Assembly: GCA_039029735.1 (NCBI GenBank)
Contig: JBCCFL010000015.1
Span: forward strand, 1 to 64,000
DNA length: 64,000 bases
Source: CADEDH01 sp039029735
Lineage (GTDB): Bacteria; Actinomycetota; Acidimicrobiia; Acidimicrobiales; SZUA-35
Direction: 5' to 3'
How positions within the stretch are numbered: position 1 is the stretch's first letter; each line of letters starts with the position of its first letter. The position numbers and the translations under genes are program-made. This document shows, one piece after another, positions 45,586 through 53,631 of this stretch. Below the pieces are notes generated by a model, which was not told the origin of the DNA, ran no database searches, and saw only the letters and a program-made list of their open reading frames with translations.

Positions 45586-47364
45586 ATGCGACGAGGACTG
45601 GCATCACTGATCATGGCCCTGTCGTTGCTGGTGGCGTCGCTCAGCTGGGCCGGCTTCATCCTCACCCGCACGGTGCTCGATCCGGGGCGGTCGGAACGAC
45701 TGGCCGAGGTGCTGCTCGACAACGAGGCCGTGCGGGCCACCGTGGTCGATCGCCTCGCCGACGCGGTCGAAGCCAGGATCGAGAACCCGCCCCCCGGTAC
45801 CAGGGCCATCATCGAGCAGGCGGCCGAGGAGGCACTGGAGGATCCACGAGTCGAGGCGGTGATCCGTGACGGCATCGTGCGCACCCACCAGAACGCCCTC
45901 AACGGGGTTGACGAGCCAGTGGCGCTCGACGCCGCCATCCTCGGCCAGGTCGGCCGTGAGCGGGTGGTCGCCCTCTATCCCGAGCTCGATTCCGCCCTGC
46001 CCGCTGCGCCCGAACTCGAGGTCGAGCTGCCGACCACGGGCCTGTCGTACCTCGGGACGTTCCGATCGTTCATCGAACGATGGGTGCGGATCGGCGGGGC
46101 GATCTCGCTGTTCGGAATGGCCGGGGCGTTCGTGGTCACCAAGAACCGCCCCGGTGCGCTGCGCAGAGTGGCCTACTGGGCCTTCGGCGCCTCGGCGTTC
46201 TGGCTGATCCTCGCCTACGGCATCCCGTTCGTACTCGAACAGCTCGCCCCATCGTCGGTGTCGATCGCGTCGGCGGTGATCGACGTGTTCTTCGGTGCGA
46301 TGGTGGTTCCAGCTGTCACGCTCGCGCTCATCGGCGTCGCCCTCGTGGCGCTCAGTTTCGTGTGGCCGATGCTGGCCCGCCGCCGCGGCTCCGCACTGCT
46401 CGACGGCATGCGCGAGCGGCGCGACGCCCGCCCGACCCACGAGGAGCAGAGCGACTTCCGCCTCGGCGTCGGGAGCTCGTCGGCCCGGGCCCACGCGGAG
46501 TGGGCCCCCGATCGTGAACCGCCGATGCCCACTCGCACCGCCGTCTCGGGTGCTGCGAACCCTGAACCCACCATGGTGATGGGCCAGGCCGCCCCAGCGG
46601 CGATGGCGTGGCATCCCGACGCCTCGCCTGCCCACGCACATCCCGGCCAGGCGTACCCGGGCCACCCCCAGCAGCAGCCAGGAGGGTACGGCCACCCCCA
46701 GCAGGCACCTGCGCACCAGTACCCGAGCCCCTCAGGCCACCCGACCGTGCAACAGCCGAACCCCTACGGACAGCCCGACCCCTACGCCCAAGCGACCGGC
46801 TACACCCAACCCGACCCCTACGCCCAACCGACCGGCTACACCCAACCCGACCCCTACGCCCAGCCCGACCCCTACGCCCAGACAACGGCGCATCCCGGGA
46901 AGCCGAACCCCTCCGCCCAAACCTCGGCGTACGCCCAGCCCGACCCCTACGCCCAGACAAGGGCGTACCCGGGGCAGCCCGATCCCCACGCGCAACCGAC
47001 GGGGTACGCCCAGCACGACCCCTCTGCCCGCCCAACCGCCCAGTACGGGCAGGGCGCGCCCGCACACCCCGCCACTCACCCGCATGCCGGATCGGTCGGG
47101 CCGACCGGTTCCGCCAACGCCGACGCTGGCGCCACTGGTGGAGCGTTTGCCATGCCAGCGGCGCCGGATTCGAACCCACGCACCACGGCCGAGGGCACAC
47201 CGATCGTGCCCGATCCGGCCGCGTTCACCGCCCTGCCCGACGAGCAGCCCACGTTGCCGTTCGACGACGACCGTGCTCGGCCCGACGATGGGCCTCGCTG
47301 GGTGGAAGGCGTCGGGTACCCCAGTGAGGGCGGCGACGCCAGCCCGACAGCGCCGGGCGCCTAG
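45586..47364 (+). CDS. membrane protein with PDPYAQ repeats
   Basis: A 592-residue protein. A transmembrane helix at about 5-25 is followed by a 140-residue external domain (LAEVLLDNEAVRATVVDRLADAVEARI, HQNALNGVDEPVALDAAILGQVG) that resembles the uncharacterised envelope proteins with an anti-sigma-like topology. Three more helices lie at about 168-185, 200-220 and 232-262. The cytoplasmic tail (about 265-592) is Pro/Gln/Tyr-rich, with repeats of QPDPYAQ plus a short variable spacer. The ATG at 45586 has AAAGGAG upstream. Function unknown; tails of this kind often recruit cell-envelope or division proteins in actinobacteria. Confidence 0.78.
   Translation: MRRGLASLIMALSLLVASLSWAGFILTRTVLDPGRSERLAEVLLDNEAVRATVVDRLADAVEARIENPPPGTRAIIEQAAEEALEDPRVEAVIRDGIVRTHQNALNGVDEPVALDAAILGQVGRERVVALYPELDSALPAAPELEVELPTTGLSYLGTFRSFIERWVRIGGAISLFGMAGAFVVTKNRPGALRRVAYWAFGASAFWLILAYGIPFVLEQLAPSSVSIASAVIDVFFGAMVVPAVTLALIGVALVALSFVWPMLARRRGSALLDGMRERRDARPTHEEQSDFRLGVGSSSARAHAEWAPDREPPMPTRTAVSGAANPEPTMVMGQAAPAAMAWHPDASPAHAHPGQAYPGHPQQQPGGYGHPQQAPAHQYPSPSGHPTVQQPNPYGQPDPYAQATGYTQPDPYAQPTGYTQPDPYAQPDPYAQTTAHPGKPNPSAQTSAYAQPDPYAQTRAYPGQPDPHAQPTGYAQHDPSARPTAQYGQGAPAHPATHPHAGSVGPTGSANADAGATGGAFAMPAAPDSNPRTTAEGTPIVPDPAAFTALPDEQPTLPFDDDRARPDDGPRWVEGVGYPSEGGDASPTAPGA
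46765..47010 (+). repeat. QPDPYAQ-encoding tandem repeats
   Basis: Imperfect 36-bp units (QPDPYAQ followed by a short T/G/Y stretch) are repeated about seven times in the C-terminal tail of the membrane protein; at the DNA level several units are near identical (CCCGACCCCTACGCCCA recurs). Copy number may vary. Confidence 0.75.
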
Positions 47365-48206
47365 GAGCGGTCGGCCAACACCGCCAACTGATCGCCGATC
47401 CAGGCGATCATCTCGGCCAACACCTCGTTCTGCTCAGGCTCGTTGAAGCTCTCGTGACGGAGGCCTGGCCACAGCCGGTAGGTGACGTTGGCGAGTGCCG
47501 AGAGTGGCTCGCTGGCAGCGGGCGGGACGAGTTCGTCATCGGTGCCGTGCAGCACGTACGTGGGCACCGTGATCCGGCTGAGCCCAGCCACGGTGCGCTC
47601 CATGGCGCCGAAGGATTCGTGCCCGAGGCGCACCGTGCCTCCTCCAACCCGGACGGGATCGTCGGCGTAGGCCTGTTGAACGGCCTCGTCTCGGCTGAGG
47701 ATCGTGGGATCGATGTTGCTAGGCACGAACAGACGCGGCACGAGGCGCACCAGGATGGGCGCCAGAAGCCGCTGCCACACGGGTACCTCGGCCCGCAGGG
47801 CAGGCGCGCTGAGCACCAGCAGGTCGGGTGACGGCCGCCTCTCGGTCATGTAGTGCGCTGCGATGAGACCGCCGAGCGAGTGCCCGATCAGCACCACCGG
47901 TACTCCCAGCTCGCGCCGCTCGGCGATCAGGTCCTCCACGTCGTCGAGGAACTCCGAGAACGCCTCGACGTGCCCGCGGCGCCCGCCGCTCTGGCCATGG
48001 CCACGGTTGTCGAACCCGAGCACGTCCATCCCGGCCAGCGCCAGTGCACGACCGACGTGGTCGTATCGGCCGGAGTGTTCACCGATGCCGTGCACGAGGA
48101 GCACCGCGGCCGACGGATCGCCCGATGCGGGCTGCCACTGCCGTTGGAGTTGGGTGGCTCCCGTGCGGTTGGCGGCCAGGCGGTCGTCGACTACGAGATC
48201 GGTCAC
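47361..48206 (-). CDS. alpha/beta hydrolase, monoacylglycerol lipase-like
   Basis: A 281-residue serine hydrolase. AVLLVHGIGEHSGRYDHVGRALA is the HG oxyanion region, IGHSLGGLIAAHYM the nucleophile elbow (GHSLG), VLHGTDDELVPP carries the acid Asp and GLRHESFNEPEQNEVL the catalytic His. The HGIGEHSGRY block is typical of bacterial monoacylglycerol lipases/lysophospholipases. The GTG at 48206 (VTDLVVDDRLAA) follows TACTCT by 6 bases. The stop overlaps the convergent neighbour stop by three bases. Confidence 0.93.
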   Translation of the reverse strand: MTDLVVDDRLAANRTGATQLQRQWQPASGDPSAAVLLVHGIGEHSGRYDHVGRALALAGMDVLGFDNRGHGQSGGRRGHVEAFSEFLDDVEDLIAERRELGVPVVLIGHSLGGLIAAHYMTERRPSPDLLVLSAPALRAEVPVWQRLLAPILVRLVPRLFVPSNIDPTILSRDEAVQQAYADDPVRVGGGTVRLGHESFGAMERTVAGLSRITVPTYVLHGTDDELVPPAASEPLSALANVTYRLWPGLRHESFNEPEQNEVLAEMIAWIGDQLAVLADRS

Positions 48207-48212
48207 CTTCGC

Positions 48213-48218
48213 AGAGTA
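48213..48218 (-). promoter_or_regulatory. -10 hexamer for lipase-like gene
   Basis: TACTCT on the minus strand, 6 bases before the GTG at 48206; decides that start. Confidence 0.5.
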
Positions 48219-48240
48219 GCGACTGCGCCACACTGGGGAG

Positions 48241-48624
48241 ATGGAGAAGGTGCGCTCGCTGCCCTTCGTGGCAGCCGGTGGTGCAGCTGGTGCTGGAGCC
48301 CGCTACGGCGCGCTCGAGCTCGTCGGGGAGGCCGACCGGCTGCTCGCGATCTGGGCGATCAACCTGGTTGGGTCGCTCCTGCTGGGGGTGTTCGTCGGGC
48401 TGCGCCTCACCCGGCGGGGGACGGAACGCATCACCCGGAACCAGTTCGATCTACTCGGATTCGGCTTCTGCGGAGCGTTCACCACCTTCTCCACGTTCGC
48501 GCTCGATGTCGCTCGTCGACTCGAAGACGGGGAGCTCCAGACGGCCCTGCTCGTCGGCCTTGCCACCCCCCTGACGGCGGTTTTGGTCGCTGGGTTCGGA
48601 TATCGGATGGGCAGCCGACCGTGA
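48241..48624 (+). CDS. crcB: fluoride ion channel CrcB/Fluc, subunit 1
   Basis: A 127-residue membrane protein with four helices that exports fluoride. Motifs are GGAAGAGARYGALE, the NLVGSLLLGVFVG segment (family Asn in helix 2) and GFCGAFTTFSTFALDVARR (TTFSTF, the Phe-box region of helix 3). In actinobacteria two homologous genes are usually paired and form a heterodimer, as here. No fluoride riboswitch is visible in the 34-base gap before it. Confidence 0.95.
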   Translation: MEKVRSLPFVAAGGAAGAGARYGALELVGEADRLLAIWAINLVGSLLLGVFVGLRLTRRGTERITRNQFDLLGFGFCGAFTTFSTFALDVARRLEDGELQTALLVGLATPLTAVLVAGFGYRMGSRP

Positions 48625-48977
48625 TCGTCGCCCTTTGGGCCGTCGCCTTCGTCGCGCTCGCCGCAGCTGGCAGTTGCCTCCGGTTTCTCGTGGGCCGGTA
48701 TGTCAACGGCGACTTTCCGTGGGGAACGCTCACGGTGAACATCACCGCAGCGTTCGCTCTCGGCCTGCTTCACGACGCCGACCCCGTGGTCCAAACGGTG
48801 GTGGGGATCGGAGCGCTCGGTGCGTTCTCCACGTGGTCGACGGTGGCGAACGAGGTGGCGGAGCTCGGTCGCGACGGCCTCGGCGCCCAGGCGGTGCTCT
48901 ACCTCATGGCCACCACGACCATCGGTGTGGTGGCGGCCTGGGTCGGACTCCAGGCGAGCGGATCGATCGGCCTCTAG
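48621..48977 (+). CDS. crcB: fluoride ion channel CrcB/Fluc, subunit 2
   Basis: The second 118-residue Fluc subunit: AAAGSCLRFLVGRYV, FPWGTLTVNITAAFALGLL (Asn helix), GIGALGAFSTWSTVANEVAELG (FSTWST in place of TTFSTF). The GTG at 48621 overlaps the stop of the first subunit gene (GTGA), so equimolar synthesis is expected. Confidence 0.94.
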   Translation: MIVALWAVAFVALAAAGSCLRFLVGRYVNGDFPWGTLTVNITAAFALGLLHDADPVVQTVVGIGALGAFSTWSTVANEVAELGRDGLGAQAVLYLMATTTIGVVAAWVGLQASGSIGL

Positions 48978-49012
48978 GCGGAAACCATCTTCATCGCGCT
49001 CTACGCGCGATC

Positions 49013-49285
49013 TCAACCACGTACTGTGGTGCAATCGACGGTCACCGAGCTGATCACCACATCGGTGTCCTCGGGATCGACCGCCTCGATCGTGCCTTCG
49101 GCCAGCGACGGATCGTCGAGACACTGCTGCTCTGCCAGCTCGCGCATCTGGTCGGTCGGGTCCACGAGATGAACGAAGTCACTGGTCGTGGTGGTCTGGA
49201 ACTCGTCGATCGGAACAGCGCCGTCGCTCGTGCAACTCGCCAGGAGCCAGGCAACAGGGGCGAGGGCCAACCAGCGAAACGACAT
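49013..49285 (-). CDS. small lipoprotein
   Basis: A 90-residue exported lipoprotein: signal MSFRWLALAPVAWLLASCTS with a lipobox LASC, then a short Thr-rich stretch (FQTTTTSDF) and an acidic domain with two Cys (EQQCLDDPSL, VTVDCTTVRG) that may form a disulfide. Function unknown. A TACCGT hexamer lies 7 bases before the ATG. Divergent from the BON-OmpA gene. Confidence 0.78.
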   Translation of the reverse strand: MSFRWLALAPVAWLLASCTSDGAVPIDEFQTTTTSDFVHLVDPTDQMRELAEQQCLDDPSLAEGTIEAVDPEDTDVVISSVTVDCTTVRG

Positions 49286-49292
49286 GGGTCCG

Positions 49293-49298
49293 ACGGTA
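49293..49298 (-). promoter_or_regulatory. -10 hexamer for lipoprotein gene
   Basis: TACCGT on the minus strand, 7 bases before the ATG at 49285. Confidence 0.5.
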
Positions 49299-49400
49299 GC
49301 GGTCGTGCGTGCGTCCGCTCAGTACCCAGGTGGTGCTCGACTGTGACTTTTCGACCGTGATCGCGACCAACGGCGGTGGTTGTGCGTCATTGTGGTCGTG

Positions 49401-50492
49401 ATGACGGAGAACCAGATGGGCAACGACGACGAAGACGAAGCCAAGCTCCTCCCCGAATGGGGCGTGAGTGCCGACAACCAGGTGGTGCTGGCCGGCCTGG
49501 CCGTCGCCGCTGTGCTGGCGTTGCTGTTCGGATGGAACTGGTGGCAGGGCCGCGACGACGAGGTGCTTGCCACCGATTCCACCGCGGTCGTGATCCCTGG
49601 CATCGGAGGGATCGACGACCCCACCAAGGGCACCGACACCGGCGTGGTCCTCACGCCAGTCGACGAGACCACCACCACCGAGGCCACCACCACAACCGAG
49701 GCGGAGGCAGAGGAAACCACCACGACCACCGAGGCGGAGGCGGAGACCACGACGACGGCCGAGGAGACCACCACGACCACCGAGGCTCCGGTGCTGTCGC
49801 TCGGTGACGTGCAGGGCGTGCTCGATCCCCTCGACGGCGACCTCACCGCCGCCCTCAGCGGCGCGGCGGTGACACTCACCGGGTTTGTGGCCACCGGCGA
49901 CGAAGCATCGGCGGCCGAGGCTGCAGCGCTCGCCGTCGACGGCGTGGAATCGGTCGACAACCAGCTCGTGGTCCTGCAGCCCCTCGTGGTCGACGCCCTC
50001 GATGGTGCGGAGATCATCGATCCCGGGGCCGATGGCGTTGGCGTCGACTTCACGATCTCCGGGGTTGCCCAGTCCGACGAGGCGAAGGAGGCGGCTGGCG
50101 CCGCGGTGGCCGCCATCGACGGCATCGGCGACGTCACCAACGACATCGAGGCCAGCGTGGCCATGGAGCTGAACGAGCTCCCGCAGGTCCAGTTCGCCTA
50201 CAACTCTGCGGACATCCTGCCCGAGAGCTTCGAGATGCTCGACTCGGCGGCAGCAATGCTCCAGCAGGCCGGCGATTCCAGCTTCGAGATCCAGGGCTAC
50301 ACCGATGTGCAGGGCCCGGGGGCTGCGAACCTGGCGCTGAGCCAGCGCCGAGCCGACGCCGTGCGCCAGTACCTGGTGGAGGCCGGCGTCTCGGATGACG
50401 CCCTCACCGCCATCGGCAGGGGCGAGACCACACAGTTCGGTCCTGACCTCGAATCGAACCGGCTCGTGTTGTTCGTGCAGACGACGAGTTGA
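49401..50492 (+). CDS. BON-BON-OmpA envelope protein
   Basis: A 363-residue membrane-anchored protein. A transmembrane helix lies at about 27-47 (NQVVLAGLAVAAVLALLFGW), then a Thr/Glu-rich linker (about 85-135), two BON-type repeats (LTGFVATGDEASAAEAAALAVDGVESVDNQL and the matching FTISGVAQSDEAKEAAGAAV ... ) and an OmpA C-terminal peptidoglycan-binding domain (FAYNSADILPESFEMLD, IQGYTDVQGPGAANLALSQRRADAVRQYL). The order matches ArfA/Rv0899 of Mycobacterium tuberculosis. It probably tethers membrane to cell wall. Start ATG at 49401; a later ATG at 49416 is also possible. Confidence 0.88.
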   Translation: MTENQMGNDDEDEAKLLPEWGVSADNQVVLAGLAVAAVLALLFGWNWWQGRDDEVLATDSTAVVIPGIGGIDDPTKGTDTGVVLTPVDETTTTEATTTTEAEAEETTTTTEAEAETTTTAEETTTTTEAPVLSLGDVQGVLDPLDGDLTAALSGAAVTLTGFVATGDEASAAEAAALAVDGVESVDNQLVVLQPLVVDALDGAEIIDPGADGVGVDFTISGVAQSDEAKEAAGAAVAAIDGIGDVTNDIEASVAMELNELPQVQFAYNSADILPESFEMLDSAAAMLQQAGDSSFEIQGYTDVQGPGAANLALSQRRADAVRQYLVEAGVSDDALTAIGRGETTQFGPDLESNRLVLFVQTTS

Positions 50493-50535
50493 CGATCGGT
50501 CACCCGAGCGAGAAAGCCGGGTGACCAGCACGGCA

Positions 50536-50565
50536 CGGGGCGGGATCATCGATCCCGCCCCGTTT
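50536..50565 (+). terminator. intrinsic terminator after OmpA gene
   Basis: CGGGGCGGGAT and ATCCCGCCCCG form a perfect 11-bp stem around a 5-base loop, followed by GTTTCG. It lies 43 bases after the stop and is the clearest terminator in the window. Confidence 0.75.
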
Positions 50566-50642
50566 CGCGCCCAGTCTGGGCCGTAGGACCCAGACGACCG
50601 AGCCAGCTCAAGTGGGCATTGGCGGGTGCCGTTCTCCCGGTC

Positions 50643-52556
50643 ATGTCCGTTGGCGGACCAACAATCGGCGCGGTCGACGACCGCTCATGGTCCGCCCGAC
50701 CGATCAGGGCGATCGCGGTCCGGGTATCGGTGATGGCCGTGCCGATCGCCGCGTCCTTCATCGTCACCAGGGTGACGAGCGACCTGTTGTGGCGGCCAGC
50801 GGGCGTCATGGGCATGCTGGCCTTCATCCTCCAGGTGGCGACGGTCGGCTCGACCACGGCCTTGCTCGTCGATCGGTCCATGCGGCGGTTCCTGCCACTG
50901 GCGGCGCTGTTCAACATGACCCTCGTGTTCCCGGACCGGGCACCGTCACGGTTTGGTATCGCACTGCGGGCCGGCTCGATGCGCAAGATGCGCGAGCTGA
51001 TCGAACGTCAGCACCTCCGTAGCCATCAAGACGCAGCCGAGTTCATCGTCACGCTCGTGGCATCGGTCGGCCGCCACGATCGGCTCACCCGGGGGCACAC
51101 CGAGCGGGTGAGGGCCTACTCCGATCTGATCGCCCAGGAACTCGACCTCCCGATGAGGGATCGACAGCTGCTCAGCTGGGGCGCCATGATTCACGACGTC
51201 GGCAAGCTCACCGTGTCGCCGGACGTGTTGAACCTGCCGGGCCGCCCCGACGACGACCAGTGGAACCAGCTGCGTGGTCACCCCGGAGCTGGGGCCAACA
51301 TCGTGGCCCCGCTGGCGAACTGGCTTGCCCCGTGGCACCTGGCCGCGAGTGAGCACCACGAACGATGGGACGGCAAGGGCTACCCCAACGGGCTGGCCGG
51401 CACCGACATCAGCTTGGCCGGACGAATCGTGGGCGTGGCCGACGCCTACGACGTGATCACCTCCACCCGTTCATACAAGAAGGCGATGTCACACGAGGCC
51501 GCTCGCCGGGAGATGGTGCGGTGCAGCGGAACGCAGTTCGACCCGACGATTGTGCGGGCGTTGCTTCACGCATCGCTGAACCAGAATCGGTCACAGCTCG
51601 GCGTCATCGGCTGGCTCAGCGAGCTGGCCGATCTGGCCTTCATCCCCCAAGGCGCCGGCCATGTGGCCACCGCCACCGTGACTGCTGCTGTCGTGACCGC
51701 AGCGGCCGCTGGCCTCGGCCCGACGCTGCCCGGCCTTGACGACGTCGAGCCGGAACCGGAGACAGCGGCGGCCGTGCCTCACGCGGAGCGCGAGCGCGTT
51801 CTGGCCTTCGCCGGCCCGCGCCGCTCGTCGATCCAGCCATTCGCCCCCGAGCCAACCGGATCAGGCGACGCCGTCGCCAGCGGTGCGTCCACCGATCGGG
51901 CCGGAGTCGGCCCATCCGATGCGCAGGCGCCGCCCCCGGTCGATCCCGATCCGGTGAACAGCGCCCAGGATTCGGGCGACGCGACCGACTGGGAGCCACC
52001 AACGCTCGTCGCCCCGGAGGGGCTGTGGTGGAACCTGGGGAGCGGCGGCGCCGAGCAGGCGGTGTTGCCTCTGGCCGGAGCGCCGGAGGCCGGCGCGTTG
52101 CCGAACTACTCGCCCGACCGCGGCCATCACGGTGGGCTGCTCCTGTTTGCTCCCACCGCCAGCGAGGCTCAGCCGGACGACTCGACGGCCCTCCAGGTGT
52201 GGTCAGTTCCATTCGCCGGATCGATCTTCGGGGTGCCAACCCTCGATCTGTGGGTGTCGACCGACCACTACGACATCACGCGGCTCGCCCACCTCGACAT
52301 CTCGTTGCACGACTGTGGCGCGGCCCGACTCGATTGCGAAGACCTCGGGACCACTGAGGTCTCGTTCGATCAAGCCGACGTTGGCCGCGGCTTCGCCTGG
52401 CTTCACATCGAGCTGCCAACGCTCAAACGCCAGTTCGGCCCCGACCGGCACTTCATGCTGACGGTACGTGCACTGGACGACTCGAACGATCTGGTGCTCG
52501 CCTACGACACCGTTCACTACCCGTCGCGACTGGTGATCGTTGGTGACGGGCCCTAG
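50643..52556 (+). CDS. HD-GYP domain protein with large C-terminal extension
   Basis: A 637-residue protein. Three or four hydrophobic stretches occupy about residues 20-100, then an HD-GYP domain (about 130-320), a cyclic-di-GMP phosphodiesterase type, with GHTERVRAYSDLIA, MIHDVGKLTVSPDVLNLPG (HD) and HHERWDGKGYPNGLAG (the GYP motif). A Pro/Ala-rich segment follows (about 355-450) and a C-terminal beta-rich domain of about 180 residues (LWWNLGSGGAEQAVLPLAG, LWVSTDHYDITRLAHLDIS) that I do not recognise. If the helices anchor it, the two terminal domains may lie on the same side. ATG at 50643 is tentative. Confidence 0.85.
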   Translation: MSVGGPTIGAVDDRSWSARPIRAIAVRVSVMAVPIAASFIVTRVTSDLLWRPAGVMGMLAFILQVATVGSTTALLVDRSMRRFLPLAALFNMTLVFPDRAPSRFGIALRAGSMRKMRELIERQHLRSHQDAAEFIVTLVASVGRHDRLTRGHTERVRAYSDLIAQELDLPMRDRQLLSWGAMIHDVGKLTVSPDVLNLPGRPDDDQWNQLRGHPGAGANIVAPLANWLAPWHLAASEHHERWDGKGYPNGLAGTDISLAGRIVGVADAYDVITSTRSYKKAMSHEAARREMVRCSGTQFDPTIVRALLHASLNQNRSQLGVIGWLSELADLAFIPQGAGHVATATVTAAVVTAAAAGLGPTLPGLDDVEPEPETAAAVPHAERERVLAFAGPRRSSIQPFAPEPTGSGDAVASGASTDRAGVGPSDAQAPPPVDPDPVNSAQDSGDATDWEPPTLVAPEGLWWNLGSGGAEQAVLPLAGAPEAGALPNYSPDRGHHGGLLLFAPTASEAQPDDSTALQVWSVPFAGSIFGVPTLDLWVSTDHYDITRLAHLDISLHDCGAARLDCEDLGTTEVSFDQADVGRGFAWLHIELPTLKRQFGPDRHFMLTVRALDDSNDLVLAYDTVHYPSRLVIVGDGP

Positions 52557-53578
52557 CCACCAGGCTCGGTGATCACGAGATCGGCCACCACCGGGCGGTG
52601 ATCCGAGCCCAGTCCGGGCCCCACCCAGCGGTCGTCGACCCGGATCTCGTCGGTAACGAGCACGTGGTCGATGCCGATCATGCCGGTGACGGCTAGCGGG
52701 CTCGGCCACGTTCCGACGAGGCCGTGGCCCTCAGCCGAGTCTCGGAGCTCACCGTCGGCCAATACCGGACGGAGAAGCGCCGACCAGCGGGTGGCGTTCA
52801 GGTCGCCGATCACGATCGCGGCGTCGGGATGCTCGGCCACCCGTCGGCGGGCGGTGTCGACCTGCTCAGTCGCGATCTCCATGGCATCGGGCGAGACGGG
52901 CGGCAGGGTGTGCACGGCGTAGATGAGCACCTTGTCGTCGCCGGTGGGGAGCGTCAGCCCGATTGCCGGCAGGTCGTCTGCGTTGTCGACGAACACCGTG
53001 CTCGGCTCCAGGCCTCCACGCAGGTACACGGCGATCCCGAAGCTGTCGATGCGAGCAGTGTCGGTGTCGAGCCGGGTCCAGCCTTCGAGTCGATCATCGA
53101 GTTCGGCCTCCCACTGCGGCGTGACCTCCTGCACCACGATCACGTCGGCCTCGGTCTCGACCAACCAGCTGGCCGCATCATCGAACGCCGAGCTGCGGTA
53201 CAGCACGTTGAACTGCACCACCCGAAGCGGAGTTCCCGGCCCCGTCGGCTGATCGGCGGGGAGCACGAGCGGCGCGAGCGGCACGAGGTGCGCCGCGAGC
53301 AGCACAGCAACGGCGGCTCCGATCCGCCAATGCCTCACGCCGACGAGCACCAGCACGGCGATCACCAGGAGGCCGGCGTACTGCAGGCGATAGTGGCTGA
53401 AGAGGTCGAAGGGGAACGGAGCCACCGCCGGTCCGATGCGTCCGAGTACCGAGGCCACCACCACGCCCCAGACCCCGACGAGCACGAACCCGGTGACTGC
53501 GCGCCGTCCCGTCAACCACGGCTCGGGTCGGCCAGGGACCGACACCGAGGTCGGAGGTGGTGGGCCAGGAACCGTCAC
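52553..53578 (-). CDS. membrane EEP-family (endonuclease/exonuclease/phosphatase) protein
   Basis: A 341-residue protein with three N-terminal membrane helices (VTGFVLVGVWGVVVASVLG, YAGLLVIAVLVLVGVRHW, GAAVAVLLAAHLVPLAPLVL) and an external EEP domain. The metal-dependent active site is visible as VVQFNVLYRSS, IVVQEVTP, HTLPPVSP, VIGDLNAT and GIDHVLVTDEIRV ... GLGSDHRPVVADL. Members hydrolyse phosphodiesters of nucleic acids, inositides or sphingolipids. The GTG at 53578 is favoured by a TACCAT hexamer 8 bases upstream, over the ATG at 53602. Same strand as the GH38 gene but with its own promoter. Confidence 0.87.
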   Translation of the reverse strand: MTVPGPPPPTSVSVPGRPEPWLTGRRAVTGFVLVGVWGVVVASVLGRIGPAVAPFPFDLFSHYRLQYAGLLVIAVLVLVGVRHWRIGAAVAVLLAAHLVPLAPLVLPADQPTGPGTPLRVVQFNVLYRSSAFDDAASWLVETEADVIVVQEVTPQWEAELDDRLEGWTRLDTDTARIDSFGIAVYLRGGLEPSTVFVDNADDLPAIGLTLPTGDDKVLIYAVHTLPPVSPDAMEIATEQVDTARRRVAEHPDAAIVIGDLNATRWSALLRPVLADGELRDSAEGHGLVGTWPSPLAVTGMIGIDHVLVTDEIRVDDRWVGPGLGSDHRPVVADLVITEPGG

Positions 53579-53586
53579 GTGGGCCG

Positions 53587-53592
53587 ATGGTA
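53587..53592 (-). promoter_or_regulatory. -10 hexamer for EEP gene
   Basis: TACCAT on the minus strand, 8 bases before the GTG at 53578, within the short gap after the GH38 gene. Confidence 0.45.
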
Positions 53593-53631
53593 TGTGCCCC
53601 AACCCGGGCTCGGAGGTCGGGCCCGGACGCC

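Noticed and set aside
48207..48240. Fluoride riboswitch before crcB
   Set aside because: The gap is only 34 bases, too short for the known aptamer, and no matching fold is visible.
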